Below are positions 1 through 6,602 of a stretch of DNA of 10,732 nt, one piece after another (within the stretch, counting starts at the first letter, position 1; every line of letters starts with the position of its first letter). This DNA comes from JACDBE01 sp051002015 (lineage in GTDB: Bacteria > Actinomycetota > Acidimicrobiia > Spongiisociales > UBA5794): positions 1 through 10,732 of the forward strand of contig JBPCMS010000015.1 in NCBI GenBank assembly GCA_051002015.1, written 5' to 3'. Below the pieces are notes generated by a model, which was given only the letters and a program-made list of their open reading frames with translations, searched no databases and was not told where the DNA came from. The position numbers were made by a program, and so were the translations under genes.

Positions 1-2
1 AC

Positions 3-1292
3 ACCACGGTGGGTATTGATACCACCGAGGGAGCGGCCGTCACCACGACGGAAGCCCCGGTGGACGACACCACCACCACCGTTGCTGCGGCCGGCACCTC
101 GACCACCACCGGCGCCAGCGTCGCACCTGGTGCGTCCATCGACGGTGTCCTCACCTTCGGCACCATCCTGCCGGTGACCGGGAGCCTGGCGTTCCTGGGC
201 CCACCAGAGGTTGCCGGGGCCCGGCTCGCCATCGAGGACATCAACGCCGCAGGCGGGGTGCTCGGGGCCGACGCCGTGCTCATCGAAGGTGACTCCGGCG
301 ATGACACCCAGGACATCGTCAACCCCGAGGTCGATCGGCTGCTCGCCTCGGGTGCCGACGCCATCATCGGTGCCGCCTCCTCGGCGGTGTCGAGGTTGGT
401 CATCGACAAGATCACCGGCGCCAACGTGATCATGTTCTCGCCGGCCAACACGTCACCGGACTTCACGACCTACGACGACAACGGGCTGTACTTCCGTACC
501 GCCCCGTCCGACTTGCTCCAGGGCAAGGTCCTCGCCGATCAGATCGCCGCCGAAGGTGCCCAGACCATCGGCGTCCTCTACCGGCAGGAGTCGTACGGTC
601 AGGGTCTGGCCGACTCGGTGAAGGCGAACTTCGAGGCGCTTGGTGGCACCGTCGAGCCGTTCACCGCCTACTCGACCGACACCGAGAACTTCGACCCCGA
701 GGTCGATGCGCTGGTCCAGGCCGATCCCGACGCCATCGTGGTCATCGGGTTCGTCGAGTCCGCCAACATCCTCACCACCATGTTCGAGCGGGGCATCGGT
801 CCCGACAGCAAGGCGGTGTGGGGTGTCGACGGCAACATCGGCGGTATCGGCGCCGAGCTGGCCGACCCGACCATCATCTCCGGCATGCGGGGCACGGCGC
901 CCAGCGTCGACCTGGCCTCGATCGCCGATTTCACCGAGCGTCTCGATGGCGCCTATCAGGGCGGCGTCGCCGGGATCTTCGACTACGGCGCCGAGACCTA
1001 CGACGCCATGGTCATCGTCGCCCTGGCGGCGGAGATCGCCGGGACCGATGATCCGGTGGCGGTCGCCGCCGAGATCAACGGGGTCACCAAGGAGGGCACC
1101 AAGTGCACCTCATACGCCGAGTGCCTGGCGCTCGTCCAGGCGGGTGAGGACATCGACTACGACGGTGTCGGTGGACCCTACGAGTTCGTGGATGCGGGTG
1201 AGCCGGCTGCGGCCAGCTTCCGCATCTCCACCTACGACGGTGGCGACGTTCCCAACCCGGAGCTCGACGTGTACGTGTTCGCCGGCGGCTGA
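3..1292 (+). CDS. ABC transporter substrate-binding protein, Leu/Ile/Val (type 1 periplasmic binding) family, 5'-truncated by window edge
   Basis: This is the extracytoplasmic ligand-capturing component of a branched-chain/polar amino acid ABC importer. The reading frame is open to the window's left edge. The first possible start (GTG at 9) lies inside a Thr-rich low-complexity stretch, so the true start, signal peptide and any lipobox lie upstream. Counting from that GTG, residues 1-43 are a Thr/Ala-rich linker, typical of the tether between a lipid anchor and a binding domain. Residues 45-427 are the two-lobed fold: VTGSLAFLG (56-64), LAIEDINAAGG (73-83), the ligand-loop-like GAASSAVS (121-128), and YGAETYDA (326-333). 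Cys366 and Cys372 could form a disulfide near the C-terminus. The gene ends in a strong hairpin and is separate from the livHMGF operon on the other strand, so pairing with that transporter is inferred. The ligand cannot be read from sequence; amino acids, amides or urea are all possible. Confidence 0.9.
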   Translation, partial: TTVGIDTTEGAAVTTTEAPVDDTTTTVAAAGTSTTTGASVAPGASIDGVLTFGTILPVTGSLAFLGPPEVAGARLAIEDINAAGGVLGADAVLIEGDSGDDTQDIVNPEVDRLLASGADAIIGAASSAVSRLVIDKITGANVIMFSPANTSPDFTTYDDNGLYFRTAPSDLLQGKVLADQIAAEGAQTIGVLYRQESYGQGLADSVKANFEALGGTVEPFTAYSTDTENFDPEVDALVQADPDAIVVIGFVESANILTTMFERGIGPDSKAVWGVDGNIGGIGAELADPTIISGMRGTAPSVDLASIADFTERLDGAYQGGVAGIFDYGAETYDAMVIVALAAEIAGTDDPVAVAAEINGVTKEGTKCTSYAECLALVQAGEDIDYDGVGGPYEFVDAGEPAAASFRISTYDGGDVPNPELDVYVFAGG

Positions 1293-1318
1293 GCACGGGC
1301 GCAGCGAACCTACGAAGG

Positions 1319-1351
1319 AACGGGACCGGTCCTCTTGGACCGGTCCCGTTT
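1319..1351 (+). terminator. Rho-independent-like terminator after the binding-protein gene
   Basis: A perfect 14-bp stem (1319-1332 with 1337-1350) closes on a TCTT loop 26 bases after the stop codon. Only a short T run (1349-1351) follows, so it is a strong hairpin with a weak U-tract, as is common in high-GC actinobacteria. Each arm contains the self-complementary 10-mer GGACCGGTCC, so a protein-binding role is also possible. Confidence 0.75.
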
Positions 1352-1440
1352 GCGTCGCCGCCGACCCGGTACCGGGCGGGTGCTCTCGCCCTCGCACCGC
1401 CCACCCCCCGGCCTCCACCCGACGGCAACAACACCCGCGG

Positions 1441-1469
1441 TTGCCGACTGCCGATCGTGGCCGGATAAT
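1441..1469 (+). promoter_or_regulatory. Predicted promoter for a leaderless mRNA of the DJ-1/PfpI gene
   Basis: TTGCCG at 1441-1446 (4 of 6 with the -35 consensus) is followed, after exactly 17 bases, by GATAAT at 1464-1469 (5 of 6 with the -10 consensus). The ATG begins 6 bases later at 1476, which is where transcription should start. No Shine-Dalgarno sequence is visible before the ATG, so a leaderless transcript is the simplest reading. Confidence 0.6.
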
Positions 1470-1475
1470 GCCGCC

Positions 1476-1991
1476 ATGGACGTAACCGTGCTGGTCTTCA
1501 ACGGCGTCACCTCGCGCGAGGTGCTGGCCCCGCTCACCGCAATCGCCGAGGTGGTCGAACCGGTGGTGCGCTGGGTATCGCGCCGTCCCGGGGTCGTTCA
1601 CGGGTTCGAGCCGCTGCAGCGCTTCGAGGCCGGCTCCGGTGTCGACGAGGTGGTGGCGACCGATCTGCTCATCGTCCCCGGCGGGCTGGGTTCGGTGCGG
1701 ATGATGGAGGACCCCGAGGTGACCGCCTGGCTGGCGGCCACTGCGGCGGTGGCCCGCTACGTGCTCAGCGTCTCCACCGGGTCCCTGCTCCTCGCCGCCG
1801 CCGGGCTGCTCGCCGATCGCGACGCCTCGGGCCACTGGCTCGCAACCGGGGTGCTGGAGGCCGCCGGCGCCCACCCCTCGGAGCGGGCGGTCACCTGGCA
1901 GGGGAACATCGTCACCACCGCGGGTCCGGTGGCCGCAGCAGAGGTGGCGGCGACGCTGCCCGACCGGGTCATCTACGGCACCCCGGGCTGA
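1476..1991 (+). CDS. DJ-1/PfpI (class I glutamine amidotransferase-like) family protein with Ser at the nucleophile position
   Basis: This 171-residue protein has the DJ-1/PfpI fold pattern. It has the N-terminal strand MDVTVLVFNGVTS followed by EVLAPL (15-20), LLIVPGG (64-70) in the middle, the nucleophile-elbow region around SVSTGSLLLAAAGLL (98-112), HW (120-121), and GNIVTTAG (143-150). Family members usually read VCTG at the elbow; here the residue is Ser100 (codon TCC, one base from TGC). The protein may therefore lack Cys-based chemistry, or use Ser, or act as a binding module. It is somewhat short at the C-terminus and has no attached AraC-type DNA-binding domain. An upstream in-frame extension (from 1335) runs through the terminator hairpin and was rejected. 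The ATG at 1476 is favoured by the promoter placement. Its substrate and role are unknown. It is convergent with the DUF1761 gene, with 38 bases between their stop codons. Confidence 0.8.
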   Translation: MDVTVLVFNGVTSREVLAPLTAIAEVVEPVVRWVSRRPGVVHGFEPLQRFEAGSGVDEVVATDLLIVPGGLGSVRMMEDPEVTAWLAATAAVARYVLSVSTGSLLLAAAGLLADRDASGHWLATGVLEAAGAHPSERAVTWQGNIVTTAGPVAAAEVAATLPDRVIYGTPG

Positions 1992-2029
1992 CCACCCGGC
2001 CGCTCAGGAGGTGAGCCACGGGGCAGCTC

Positions 2030-2455
2030 CTATTGCCAGACCGACACGATCACCGCGACAACCACCAAGCCCACGACGTGGTAGCCAGACGTGATGGCTA
2101 CCCACACCATCGGCCGCGCCTTCTTGGGATCGAAGAAGCCGGTGACCAGTAGCGCCATGGCCGCCAATCCCAGCCCGGTGACCAGACCGAGCACGATTCC
2201 GTCGCCGAGTGTGTGGGTGCCGGTAGCCTCGGCCAGCATCGCCACGGCAACGGCGGACACCACGCACGTCAGCAGCGGTACCAGGTACAGCGTCACCGGC
2301 GGCTTCTCGTCCTCGGGCATCTCCCAGCCAACTGCCTCGGACCAGTGTTTGCCGAACAACGCATTCGAGTACCAGAGCCCCCCGATGGCGAAGAAGGCAA
2401 CGCCGGCAACGATCACCGCGAACCAATTCAGGTCGCCAAGCACCGACAAGCTCAT
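2030..2455 (-). CDS. DUF1761 family four-helix membrane protein
   Basis: This is a 141-residue, very hydrophobic protein with about four predicted membrane segments (roughly residues 10-30, 54-75, 85-107 and 115-138). The N-terminal part contains NW, then GGLWYSNALFGKHW (25-38), the hallmark of DUF1761, a family of unknown function; naming it rests on this motif. ATG at 2455 is chosen because an excellent Shine-Dalgarno sequence (GGAGGAGG, 2461-2468) sits 5 bases upstream. A longer frame from 2596 would overlap livF and was rejected. The gene lies 55 bases after the livF stop on the same strand, with no clear terminator or promoter between them, so it may be the last gene of the transporter operon. 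A role in transport is not implied by the family. Confidence 0.8.
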   Translation of the reverse strand: MSLSVLGDLNWFAVIVAGVAFFAIGGLWYSNALFGKHWSEAVGWEMPEDEKPPVTLYLVPLLTCVVSAVAVAMLAEATGTHTLGDGIVLGLVTGLGLAAMALLVTGFFDPKKARPMVWVAITSGYHVVGLVVVAVIVSVWQ

Positions 2456-2460
2456 CGATT

Positions 2461-2468
2461 CCTCCTCC
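2461..2468 (-). promoter_or_regulatory. Shine-Dalgarno sequence that fixes the DUF1761 start
   Basis: GGAGGAGG on the minus strand, 5 bases before the ATG at 2455, is the strongest ribosome-binding site in the window. It rules out the in-frame ATG at 2470, which overlaps this site. Confidence 0.8.
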
Positions 2469-2510
2469 ATCGTCGGGTGCGGACGAATCCTGGCAGCTCG
2501 CCAGCACCCA

Positions 2511-3260
2511 TCAGTCGACCTTGGCCAGGGTGCCCAGGTACAGCTCGATGACCTTGGGGTCCTTGAGCAGGGCGGCACCGGTGTCGGTGTAGGCATTGCG
2601 GCCCTGGTCGAGGACGTAGCCCCGGTCGCAGATCTGGAGGCAGCGCCGGGCGTTCTGCTCGACCATGATCACGCTGACCCCGGCGGCGTTGATCTGCTTG
2701 GTGCGGATGAAGACCTCATCTTGGAGGACCGGGGACAGCCCGGCCGAGGGCTCGTCGAGGAGCAGCACCTTGGGCTCCATCATCAGTGCCCGCCCCAGGG
2801 CGAGCATCTGGCGCTCGCCTCCCGACAATGAACCGGCCCGTTGCTTGATCCGCTCCCCGAGCCTGGGGAACATGGCGCACACCGCGTCGATGCGCTCCCT
2901 GGTCTTGGCCGGCCGGAGGAACACCCCCATCTCCAGGTTCTCCTCGACGGTCAATGCCTGGAACACGTTCCCCACCTGGGGCACATAGCCCACCCCGCGC
3001 TCCACCAACTCGTGCGCCTTGAGGCCGGTGATGTCGTCGCCCTCCAGCAAAACCTGCCCCTCGCGCACCGGGATCAGCCCGAACAGCGCCTTGAGCATGG
3101 TCGACTTGCCCGCGCCGTTGGGCCCGATGATCCCCACCAGCTCCCCGGGGGCGACCACCAGGTCGACGCCGGTGAGGATGTTGACCCTGGGCACATATCC
3201 GGCGACGACGTTCTCGACCCTGATGAGCGGATCCGGTGTGCTGGCGGGCTGGGCGGTCAT
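2511..3260 (-). CDS. livF: Branched-chain amino acid-type ABC transporter ATPase LivF
   Basis: This is the second ATPase of a HAAT-family importer, 249 residues long, hydrolysing ATP at the inner face of the membrane to drive uptake. Walker A is GPNGAGKST (46-54), the Q-loop Gln is in YVPQ (92-95), the signature is LSGGE (145-149), and Walker B is VLLLDEP (165-171). The usual H-loop His is replaced in VEQNA (200-204), which is characteristic of LivF rather than LivG and is not a defect here. The ATG at 3260 shares its A with the livG stop (TGATG), indicating translational coupling. The same frame stays open further upstream inside livG, but that part has no family similarity. It is the fourth gene of the operon and about the usual size for LivF, with a roughly 10-residue N-terminal extension. 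Confidence 0.95.
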   Translation of the reverse strand: MTAQPASTPDPLIRVENVVAGYVPRVNILTGVDLVVAPGELVGIIGPNGAGKSTMLKALFGLIPVREGQVLLEGDDITGLKAHELVERGVGYVPQVGNVFQALTVEENLEMGVFLRPAKTRERIDAVCAMFPRLGERIKQRAGSLSGGERQMLALGRALMMEPKVLLLDEPSAGLSPVLQDEVFIRTKQINAAGVSVIMVEQNARRCLQICDRGYVLDQGRNAYTDTGAALLKDPKVIELYLGTLAKVD

Positions 3261-4123
3261 CACGACCCTCCGAGTTGGGTGTCGAAGTCGAGCGGTGCGT
3301 CGTGGTGGGTCCCCAGGTAGGCGTCGATGACGGAAGCGTTGGCGGTGATCGAGTCGTGGGGGCCCTCGGCGATCACCGCCCCCTCGGCCATCACCACCAC
3401 CCAGTCGGAGATGTCGCGCACCACGTCCATGTCGTGCTCGACGAACACCACGCTGATGCCCTGGTCGCGCAGGTCCTTGACATGCTCGAGCAGCGACTGG
3501 GTGAGGACGGGGTTCACCCCCGCCATCGGCTCGTCGAGCATGATCAGGTCGGGTCGGGACATCAGCGCCCGAGCCATCTCGAGCAGCTTGCGCTGCCCAC
3601 CCGACAGGGTCCCGGCGTACTCCTGGCGCATGTGATCGAGCTTGAAACGAGCCAGCAGGTCGTCGGCCTGCGCCTCGATCTGGCGTTCCTGGTCGCTCCA
3701 CAGCGGGGCCAGCACCGAGCGCCACATGCTCTCCCCCCGCTGGCCTCTCGCCCCCAGCTTCATGTTGTCGATCACCGACAGCTTGGTCAGCGATTTGGTG
3801 AGCTGGAAGGTGCGCACCATCCCGCGGCGGGCGAGGGCGTGGGGGCTCTTGCCGTCGATGTTGTCGCCGTTGAACGTGGTGGTGCCCTTGTCCGGTTCGT
3901 CGAAGCCGGTGAGCACGTTGAAGAAGGTGGTCTTGCCTGCCCCGTTGGGCCCGATCAGGGCGGTGATGATCCCGCGCTGGACGGCGAGGTGGTGCACGTC
4001 GACCGCCTGGATTCCGCCGAAGCTCTTCCTCATCCCGTCGACGGTGAGGATCGGGTCGGGCTTGGGCACCCCTGGCTCTGCGGCCACCCCGGCGAGCAGA
4101 CCGGTGCCGGTGTCACCGGGCAT
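3260..4123 (-). CDS. livG: Branched-chain amino acid-type ABC transporter ATPase LivG
   Basis: This is the first ATPase of the importer, 287 residues, expected to pair with LivF beneath LivH and LivM. All catalytic motifs are intact: Walker A GPNGAGKTT (58-66), the Q-loop Gln107 in RTFQ, signature LSGGQ (173-177), Walker B LIMLDEP (193-199), and H-loop His230 in VEHD. There is an extra N-terminal stretch of about 22 residues before the core and a short Asp/Gly-rich tail. The start overlaps the end of livM by 11 bases. A GGAGGAG ribosome-binding site at 4134-4140, inside livM, lies 10 bases upstream and supports this ATG. Confidence 0.95.
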   Translation of the reverse strand: MPGDTGTGLLAGVAAEPGVPKPDPILTVDGMRKSFGGIQAVDVHHLAVQRGIITALIGPNGAGKTTFFNVLTGFDEPDKGTTTFNGDNIDGKSPHALARRGMVRTFQLTKSLTKLSVIDNMKLGARGQRGESMWRSVLAPLWSDQERQIEAQADDLLARFKLDHMRQEYAGTLSGGQRKLLEMARALMSRPDLIMLDEPMAGVNPVLTQSLLEHVKDLRDQGISVVFVEHDMDVVRDISDWVVVMAEGAVIAEGPHDSITANASVIDAYLGTHHDAPLDFDTQLGGS

Positions 4124-5117
4124 CGAGCGCCATCTCCTCCCGGGACCCGAAGATCCCCTGTGGTCGGTATACCATGAGTAACGCCAGCGCCCCGCCCACG
4201 ATCCAGAACCGGATCTGGTCGATCTGGTTGACGTCCATGACCGTCGTCTGGATCACCCCGTTGTCGACCAGCTGGCGGCCGGTGTTCTGAACGAACGTGA
4301 TCAGACCCCAGTACATCATGGAGCCGACGATGGGGGACCACACCCGGCCAACCCCTCCGAGGACGAGCACCAGCCAGAAGAAGAACGTCAGCGAGGCCTG
4401 GAAGAAGTCGGGCTGGACCGTCGCCTTGCCCACGGCGTCGACCATGCCGGCGAAGCCACCCATCACCCCGCCGAGGATCAGGGCCTGCATCTTGAAGCGG
4501 TAGGCGTTCTTGCCCAGCGCCCGCGCCGCGTTCTCGTCCTCGCGGATGGCCTTGACCACCCGGCCCCACGGGCTCCTGATCAGCAGCCAGGTGATGAGCA
4601 CGAACAGGGCGGCCAGGGTCCAGCCGATGGTGACGGCGAAGAAGGTGTTGCCGCGGTACTGGACGAAGCCGATGCCGTAGGTGGCGCTGGGGTCGAACGG
4701 GTTGAACTCGCGGAACGGCCCGATGAACTCGTTGAGACCCTCGGCCCCCCTGGTGATGTCGCGCAGCGAGGTCGACCGGGCCATCAGCCGGACGATCTCG
4801 GCGGCGGCGATGGTGACGATCGCCAGGTAGTCGGCCCTCAAGCGCAGGGTGGGGATGCCGAGCAGCAGGGCGAACACCACGGCGAAGAGCATCCCCATCA
4901 GCACCGCCACCCACACCGGGAGCCCCCACTGGTTGACGGCGATCCCCATCCCGTAGGCGCCCATCGCCACGAACCCGGCCTGGCCGAAGTTGAGGAGCCC
5001 GGCGTAGCCGAAGTGCATGTTGAGCCCGATGGCGGCGATGGCGTAGACGGCGGCGTTCAGCCCGAGCGCCTGGATGAACGTCTGCTCGAAGATGAATCCC
5101 CAGTCGACCTCGCCCAT
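4113..5117 (-). CDS. livM: Branched-chain amino acid-type ABC transporter permease LivM
   Basis: This is the second membrane-spanning permease of the importer, 334 residues, of the LivM family. The N-terminal signature GLNMHFGYAGLLNFGQAGF (31-49) is clear. Multiple hydrophobic helices follow (about 66-88, 96-112, 157-180, 212-228, 242-258 and 302-318). The cytoplasmic coupling loop RSPWGRVVKAIREDENAARALG (split as 181-190 and 191-202) contains the family's conserved R-x-x-AIREDE-x-AA-x-x-LG pattern that contacts the ATPase. The C-terminus ends with the typical YRPQGIFG (317-324). The ATG is 2 bases past the livH stop, with an AAAGGGTGG ribosome-binding site (5125-5133). The length is about normal for the family. 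Confidence 0.95.
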   Translation of the reverse strand: MGEVDWGFIFEQTFIQALGLNAAVYAIAAIGLNMHFGYAGLLNFGQAGFVAMGAYGMGIAVNQWGLPVWVAVLMGMLFAVVFALLLGIPTLRLRADYLAIVTIAAAEIVRLMARSTSLRDITRGAEGLNEFIGPFREFNPFDPSATYGIGFVQYRGNTFFAVTIGWTLAALFVLITWLLIRSPWGRVVKAIREDENAARALGKNAYRFKMQALILGGVMGGFAGMVDAVGKATVQPDFFQASLTFFFWLVLVLGGVGRVWSPIVGSMMYWGLITFVQNTGRQLVDNGVIQTTVMDVNQIDQIRFWIVGGALALLMVYRPQGIFGSREEMALDAR

Positions 5118-5119
5118 CG

Positions 5120-6463
5120 CTAACCCACCCTTTCCTTACGGCCGAGCAGACCCTGGGGTCGGACGATCAACACCAGGATCAGCACTACGAGGGCACCGAC
5201 GTTCTTCAGCTCGGTCGGCAGCCAGATGGTCGAGAGCTGGATGCCGACGCCGACGATCAAACTACCAACCAGGGCGCCGAATGCGGTTCCCAGCCCGCCG
5301 AGCACCACCCCGGCGAACACCAGGAGCAGGATCCTGAAGCCGAGGTCCCAACGGACCTGCTCGGCCAGGGCGTCGAACGTCCCACCCAGCGCCGCCAGCG
5401 CCGCCCCCATCACCCATACCAGGCGGATCACCCGCTGCACGTCGATTCCCGATGACTCGGCCAGGTCGCGGTTGTCGGAAACCGCCCGCATCGCCTTTCC
5501 CCAGCGGGTCAGCATCAGGAACAGCCCCACCCCGACCAGGATGAGAGCCGACAGGACGCTGAGCACCAGGTCCTTGGGGGTGATGTCGACGATCCCGATC
5601 TGGATGGCGCTCTGTGCCGTGTACTGCTGGTAGAAGCGGGGGCTGCCCCCGAAGGTGAACAGGAAGACGTACCGCAGCACCAGCGACAGCCCGATGGTGA
5701 CCACCATCTGCGAGATCAGACCGACGCCCCGGGCCCGCAACTTGCTGAAGATGGCGGCGTCGAGCAGCCAACCGAGCGCACCACCCAGGATCATGGCGAG
5801 GAGGGCGGCGAAGATGACGTTGACACCGGCGCCGAACGGGGCCGGCCAGCCCGCCATCCAGCCGAAGACCCCGGCGAGCCCGTAGAAGTTGAAGAAGTAG
5901 GCCATCAGCATGCCCCAGCCGATCAGCTCGCCATGGGCGAAGTTGACCAGCCCGGTGGTGCCGAAGATCAGGGAGAGGCCGATCGCCGCCATGGCGATGA
6001 ACAGACCGAACTTGATGCCCTCCACGGTGAGCTGGGAGACCTGACGGACGGTGACCCCGGCGGGCCCCCTGCCATCGTCCTCGCCCGAGCTGAGGGCGAA
6101 GATGGTCGCCCTGGTCTGGCCCACCTCGACGATCACGGTGGCCGGGTTGCGTTCGGGATTGGCCACCACCACGCCCTCGGGGAGCGTCGCCTCGTCGAGC
6201 AGCATGGTGTAGGTGCCCGCCCCGGGCACGGGTAGCAGGAACACCCCGGTGGCGTCGGTGGTCCCGGTCCCGACCTCGGCCCCGGCGGCGTCGGTGACGG
6301 TGATGCTCACCCCCTCGAGGGGCACTCGCTCCCCGGTCTCGTCGGCGACGGTGATGGTGGTGGTCACCGACTCGGATTCCTGGGCGAGGGCGCCGGCGAT
6401 GGGGATGACGAGGAAGAGGATGGTCGTGATGAACAGCATCACGATGCGAGCCCTCCCCGGCAT
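5120..6463 (-). CDS. livH: LivH permease fused to an N-terminal signal peptide and extracytoplasmic beta-sandwich domain
   Basis: This is the first permease of the importer, 447 residues, against roughly 290-310 for an ordinary LivH. Residues 1-27 look like a signal peptide: basic start (PGRAR), a long hydrophobic core, and an ALA|QE cleavage-like site. Residues 31-122 are rich in Thr/Val and contain PLEGVSITVTDAAG, TTDATGVFLLPVPG and TYTMLLD. This is the pattern of carboxypeptidase-regulatory-like/Ig-like beta-sandwiches (family call inferred). A short Gly/Asp linker follows. The LivH core starts near residue 146, with IGLSLIFGTTGLVNFAHGEL (161-180), further helices, a coupling loop around WGKAMRAVSDN (321-331), and VRPQGLLGRKE at the end. 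The start is set by AGAAGGGA (6469-6476), 5 bases before the ATG; a frame from 6511 was rejected. This is the first gene of the operon. The extra domain would sit outside the membrane, where it could contact the binding protein or the envelope. Confidence 0.92.
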   Translation of the reverse strand: MPGRARIVMLFITTILFLVIPIAGALAQESESVTTTITVADETGERVPLEGVSITVTDAAGAEVGTGTTDATGVFLLPVPGAGTYTMLLDEATLPEGVVVANPERNPATVIVEVGQTRATIFALSSGEDDGRGPAGVTVRQVSQLTVEGIKFGLFIAMAAIGLSLIFGTTGLVNFAHGELIGWGMLMAYFFNFYGLAGVFGWMAGWPAPFGAGVNVIFAALLAMILGGALGWLLDAAIFSKLRARGVGLISQMVVTIGLSLVLRYVFLFTFGGSPRFYQQYTAQSAIQIGIVDITPKDLVLSVLSALILVGVGLFLMLTRWGKAMRAVSDNRDLAESSGIDVQRVIRLVWVMGAALAALGGTFDALAEQVRWDLGFRILLLVFAGVVLGGLGTAFGALVGSLIVGVGIQLSTIWLPTELKNVGALVVLILVLIVRPQGLLGRKERVG

Positions 6464-6468
6464 CTCGA

Positions 6469-6476
6469 TCCCTTCT
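6469..6476 (-). promoter_or_regulatory. Shine-Dalgarno sequence that fixes the livH start
   Basis: AGAAGGGA on the minus strand lies 5 bases before the ATG at 6463. It selects this start, which directly opens the signal peptide, over the upstream in-frame start at 6511. Confidence 0.65.
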
Positions 6477-6502
6477 CGTTGGTTCGCAACGACCGTGTGG
6501 GG

Positions 6503-6518
6503 ATCGCACAATAGCGAT
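6503..6518. promoter_or_regulatory. Inverted repeat over the probable livH -10 element
   Basis: ATCGC-N6-GCGAT forms a perfect 5-bp dyad. Its centre, read on the minus strand, is TATTGT (6513 to 6508), which fits the TANNNT -10 pattern and lies 45 bases before the livH ATG. No convincing -35 box was found. A regulator bound here would block the livHMGF promoter. The arms are short, so chance is possible. Confidence 0.3.
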
Positions 6519-6552
6519 GCGCTCCATGGCCCGCAGGGTCATGCGGAACTTT

Positions 6553-6577
6553 CCGGGGCGGTCCCTCATCGCCCCGG
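6553..6577. promoter_or_regulatory. Inverted repeat upstream of the arginine deiminase promoter (candidate operator)
   Basis: CCGGGGCG at 6553-6560 and CGCCCCGG at 6570-6577 form a perfect 8-bp dyad around a 9-base centre. It ends 12 bases before the predicted arcA -10 element, so it covers the place where a -35 box would be. It could be an operator or activator site for arcA. A transcript crossing it could also fold it as a hairpin, but no T run follows. Confidence 0.45.
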
Positions 6578-6589
6578 GGGCTCTTTGGG

Positions 6590-6595
6590 TAACCT
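6590..6595 (+). promoter_or_regulatory. Predicted -10 element for leaderless arcA mRNA
   Basis: TAACCT matches the TANNNT -10 pattern. The GTG at 6603 follows after 7 bases, placing the start codon at or next to the expected transcription start. There is no Shine-Dalgarno sequence and no recognisable -35 box; the -35 region lies within the dyad described just upstream. Confidence 0.5.
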
Positions 6596-6602
6596 CGTCG
6601 GC

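Noticed and set aside
1365..1376. 12-bp perfect palindrome CCCGGTACCGGG between the terminator and the DJ-1 promoter
   Set aside because: It lies about 65 bp upstream of the -35 box with no second copy. In very GC-rich DNA one such palindrome can arise by chance.
1110..1874. A 254-codon minus-strand frame over the end of the binding protein and the DJ-1 gene
   Set aside because: It runs through the terminator hairpin and two real genes, with no motif or ribosome-binding site.
2005..2031. Possible bidirectional terminator between the converging DJ-1 and DUF1761 genes
   Set aside because: The best stem (AGGAG with CTCCT) is 5 bp with a large loop and no T tract on either side.
2490..2504. Small hairpin CTGGC-AGCTC-GCCAG between livF and the DUF1761 gene
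   Set aside because: A 5-bp stem with no T run in either direction is too weak to call a terminator.
2600..2660. LivF lacks the usual H-loop His (VEQN instead of a VEH pattern)
   Set aside because: VEQN is the normal form in LivF proteins, so it is not a defect or a novelty.
6464..6511. Extending livH upstream to 6511
   Set aside because: It would add 16 residues before a clear signal peptide and ignore the well-placed AGAAGGGA ribosome-binding site.
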